Source: Sinomicrobium oceani (GTDB lineage Bacteria; Bacteroidota; Bacteroidia; Flavobacteriales; Flavobacteriaceae). From it: 64,000 nucleotides of DNA. The DNA is taken from positions 62,001-126,000 of the forward strand of contig NZ_FPJE01000004.1 of assembly GCF_900119185.1 (NCBI RefSeq). Direction: 5' to 3'. The notes below the pieces were generated by a model. It had not been told where the DNA came from. It did no database searches and was given only the letters and a program-made list of their open reading frames with translations. Of this stretch, positions 63,848 through 64,000 are shown piece after piece (the stretch's first letter is position 1; every line of letters starts with the position of its first letter). The position numbers and the translations under genes are program-made.

Positions 63848-64000
63848 ATGCTAAAGATAAACAACTTACATGCCGGAGTAGAAGGCAAGGAGATATTAAA
63901 AGGAATAAACATCGAGGTGAATGCCGGAGAAGTACATGCTATTATGGGGCCTAACGGTTCCGGTAAAAGTACGTTGTCTTCCGTTATTGCCGGGAAGGAA
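63848..64000 (+). CDS. sufC: Fe-S cluster assembly ATPase SufC (3' end outside window)
   Basis: 51 codons visible from the ATG at 63848: [19 protein letters not shown], then an ABC ATPase Walker [15 protein letters not shown]. SufC is the ATPase of the SufBCD scaffold. The window ends inside the first third of the gene. Confidence 0.94.
   Translation, partial: MLKINNLHAGVEGKEILKGINIEVNAGEVHAIMGPNGSGKSTLSSVIAGKE

Noticed and set aside
1-64000. CRISPR array, insertion sequence, prophage, tRNA or rRNA gene
   Set aside because: No regularly spaced direct repeats, transposase or integrase motifs, tRNA cloverleaf with CCA-end pattern or rRNA-like blocks were recognised on either strand.

Overview
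The window is a chromosomal segment of a member of the Bacteroidota, most likely family Flavobacteriaceae. The support is a gliding-motility lipoprotein of the GldH family, a DUF4270 lipoprotein, a DUF177-rpmF-fabH-accB-accC cluster, a PSP1/RicT-like protein, and promoter boxes of the Bacteroidota form TAnnTTTG with an upstream TTG. Clear Shine-Dalgarno sites are almost absent. No rRNA, tRNA, insertion sequence, phage gene or CRISPR array was seen. Gene order and density look like ordinary core genome.

Layout. 1-3.4 kb: end of a MATE transporter, HemJ, an NtrY-like histidine kinase and a crotonase. 3.6-10.0 kb: one operon for a TolC/MacA/MacB-type tripartite exporter followed by a LytS/LytR-type two-component pair. 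10.0-16.1 kb: riboflavin synthase (reverse), pdxA, then DUF177-rpmF and fabH-accB-accC (start of fatty acid synthesis). 16.2-22.7 kb, reverse strand: a 56-residue small protein, an SLC13-type permease, two CPA2 cation/proton antiporters and a DUF202 protein, together an ion-homeostasis block. 23.2-31.9 kb: a metallo-beta-lactamase-fold hydrolase, a lipoprotein subtilase, an M1 peptidase, rnpA, the NAD salvage pair pncB-pncA and an S41 processing protease. 31.9-38.3 kb: alr and tdk (reverse), a conserved hypothetical gene, rsmI, a VOC protein, a second MATE transporter and a second crotonase.

38.4-42.4 kb, reverse strand: a one-membrane-anchor plus beta-barrel protein paired with an ECF sigma factor, a small lipoprotein, and recA. 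42.6-49.4 kb: trhO, a PSP1 gene, gldH, a class A penicillin-binding protein and a CoA-transferase pair. 49.5-54.5 kb, reverse: radA, a probable catalytically dead esterase-fold protein, a flippase-like membrane protein, panD and panC. 54.8-59.4 kb: a GT5 N-domain-only protein, a DUF4270 lipoprotein and glmS. 59.5-64 kb: an alpha/beta hydrolase, a small Cys-rich protein, thiL (reverse), then the Fe-S assembly genes (IscA/SufA-like, sufB, start of sufC).

The most interesting items are: the sigma factor translationally close to a predicted inner-membrane-anchored outer-membrane barrel, with a perfect 14-bp inverted repeat upstream; promoters that abut the start codon at panD, thiL and a small Cys-protein gene, predicting leaderless mRNAs; an esterase-fold protein whose nucleophile Ser is replaced; and two tiny genes (56 and 21 residues). 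I did not find a clear novel defence or mobile system.
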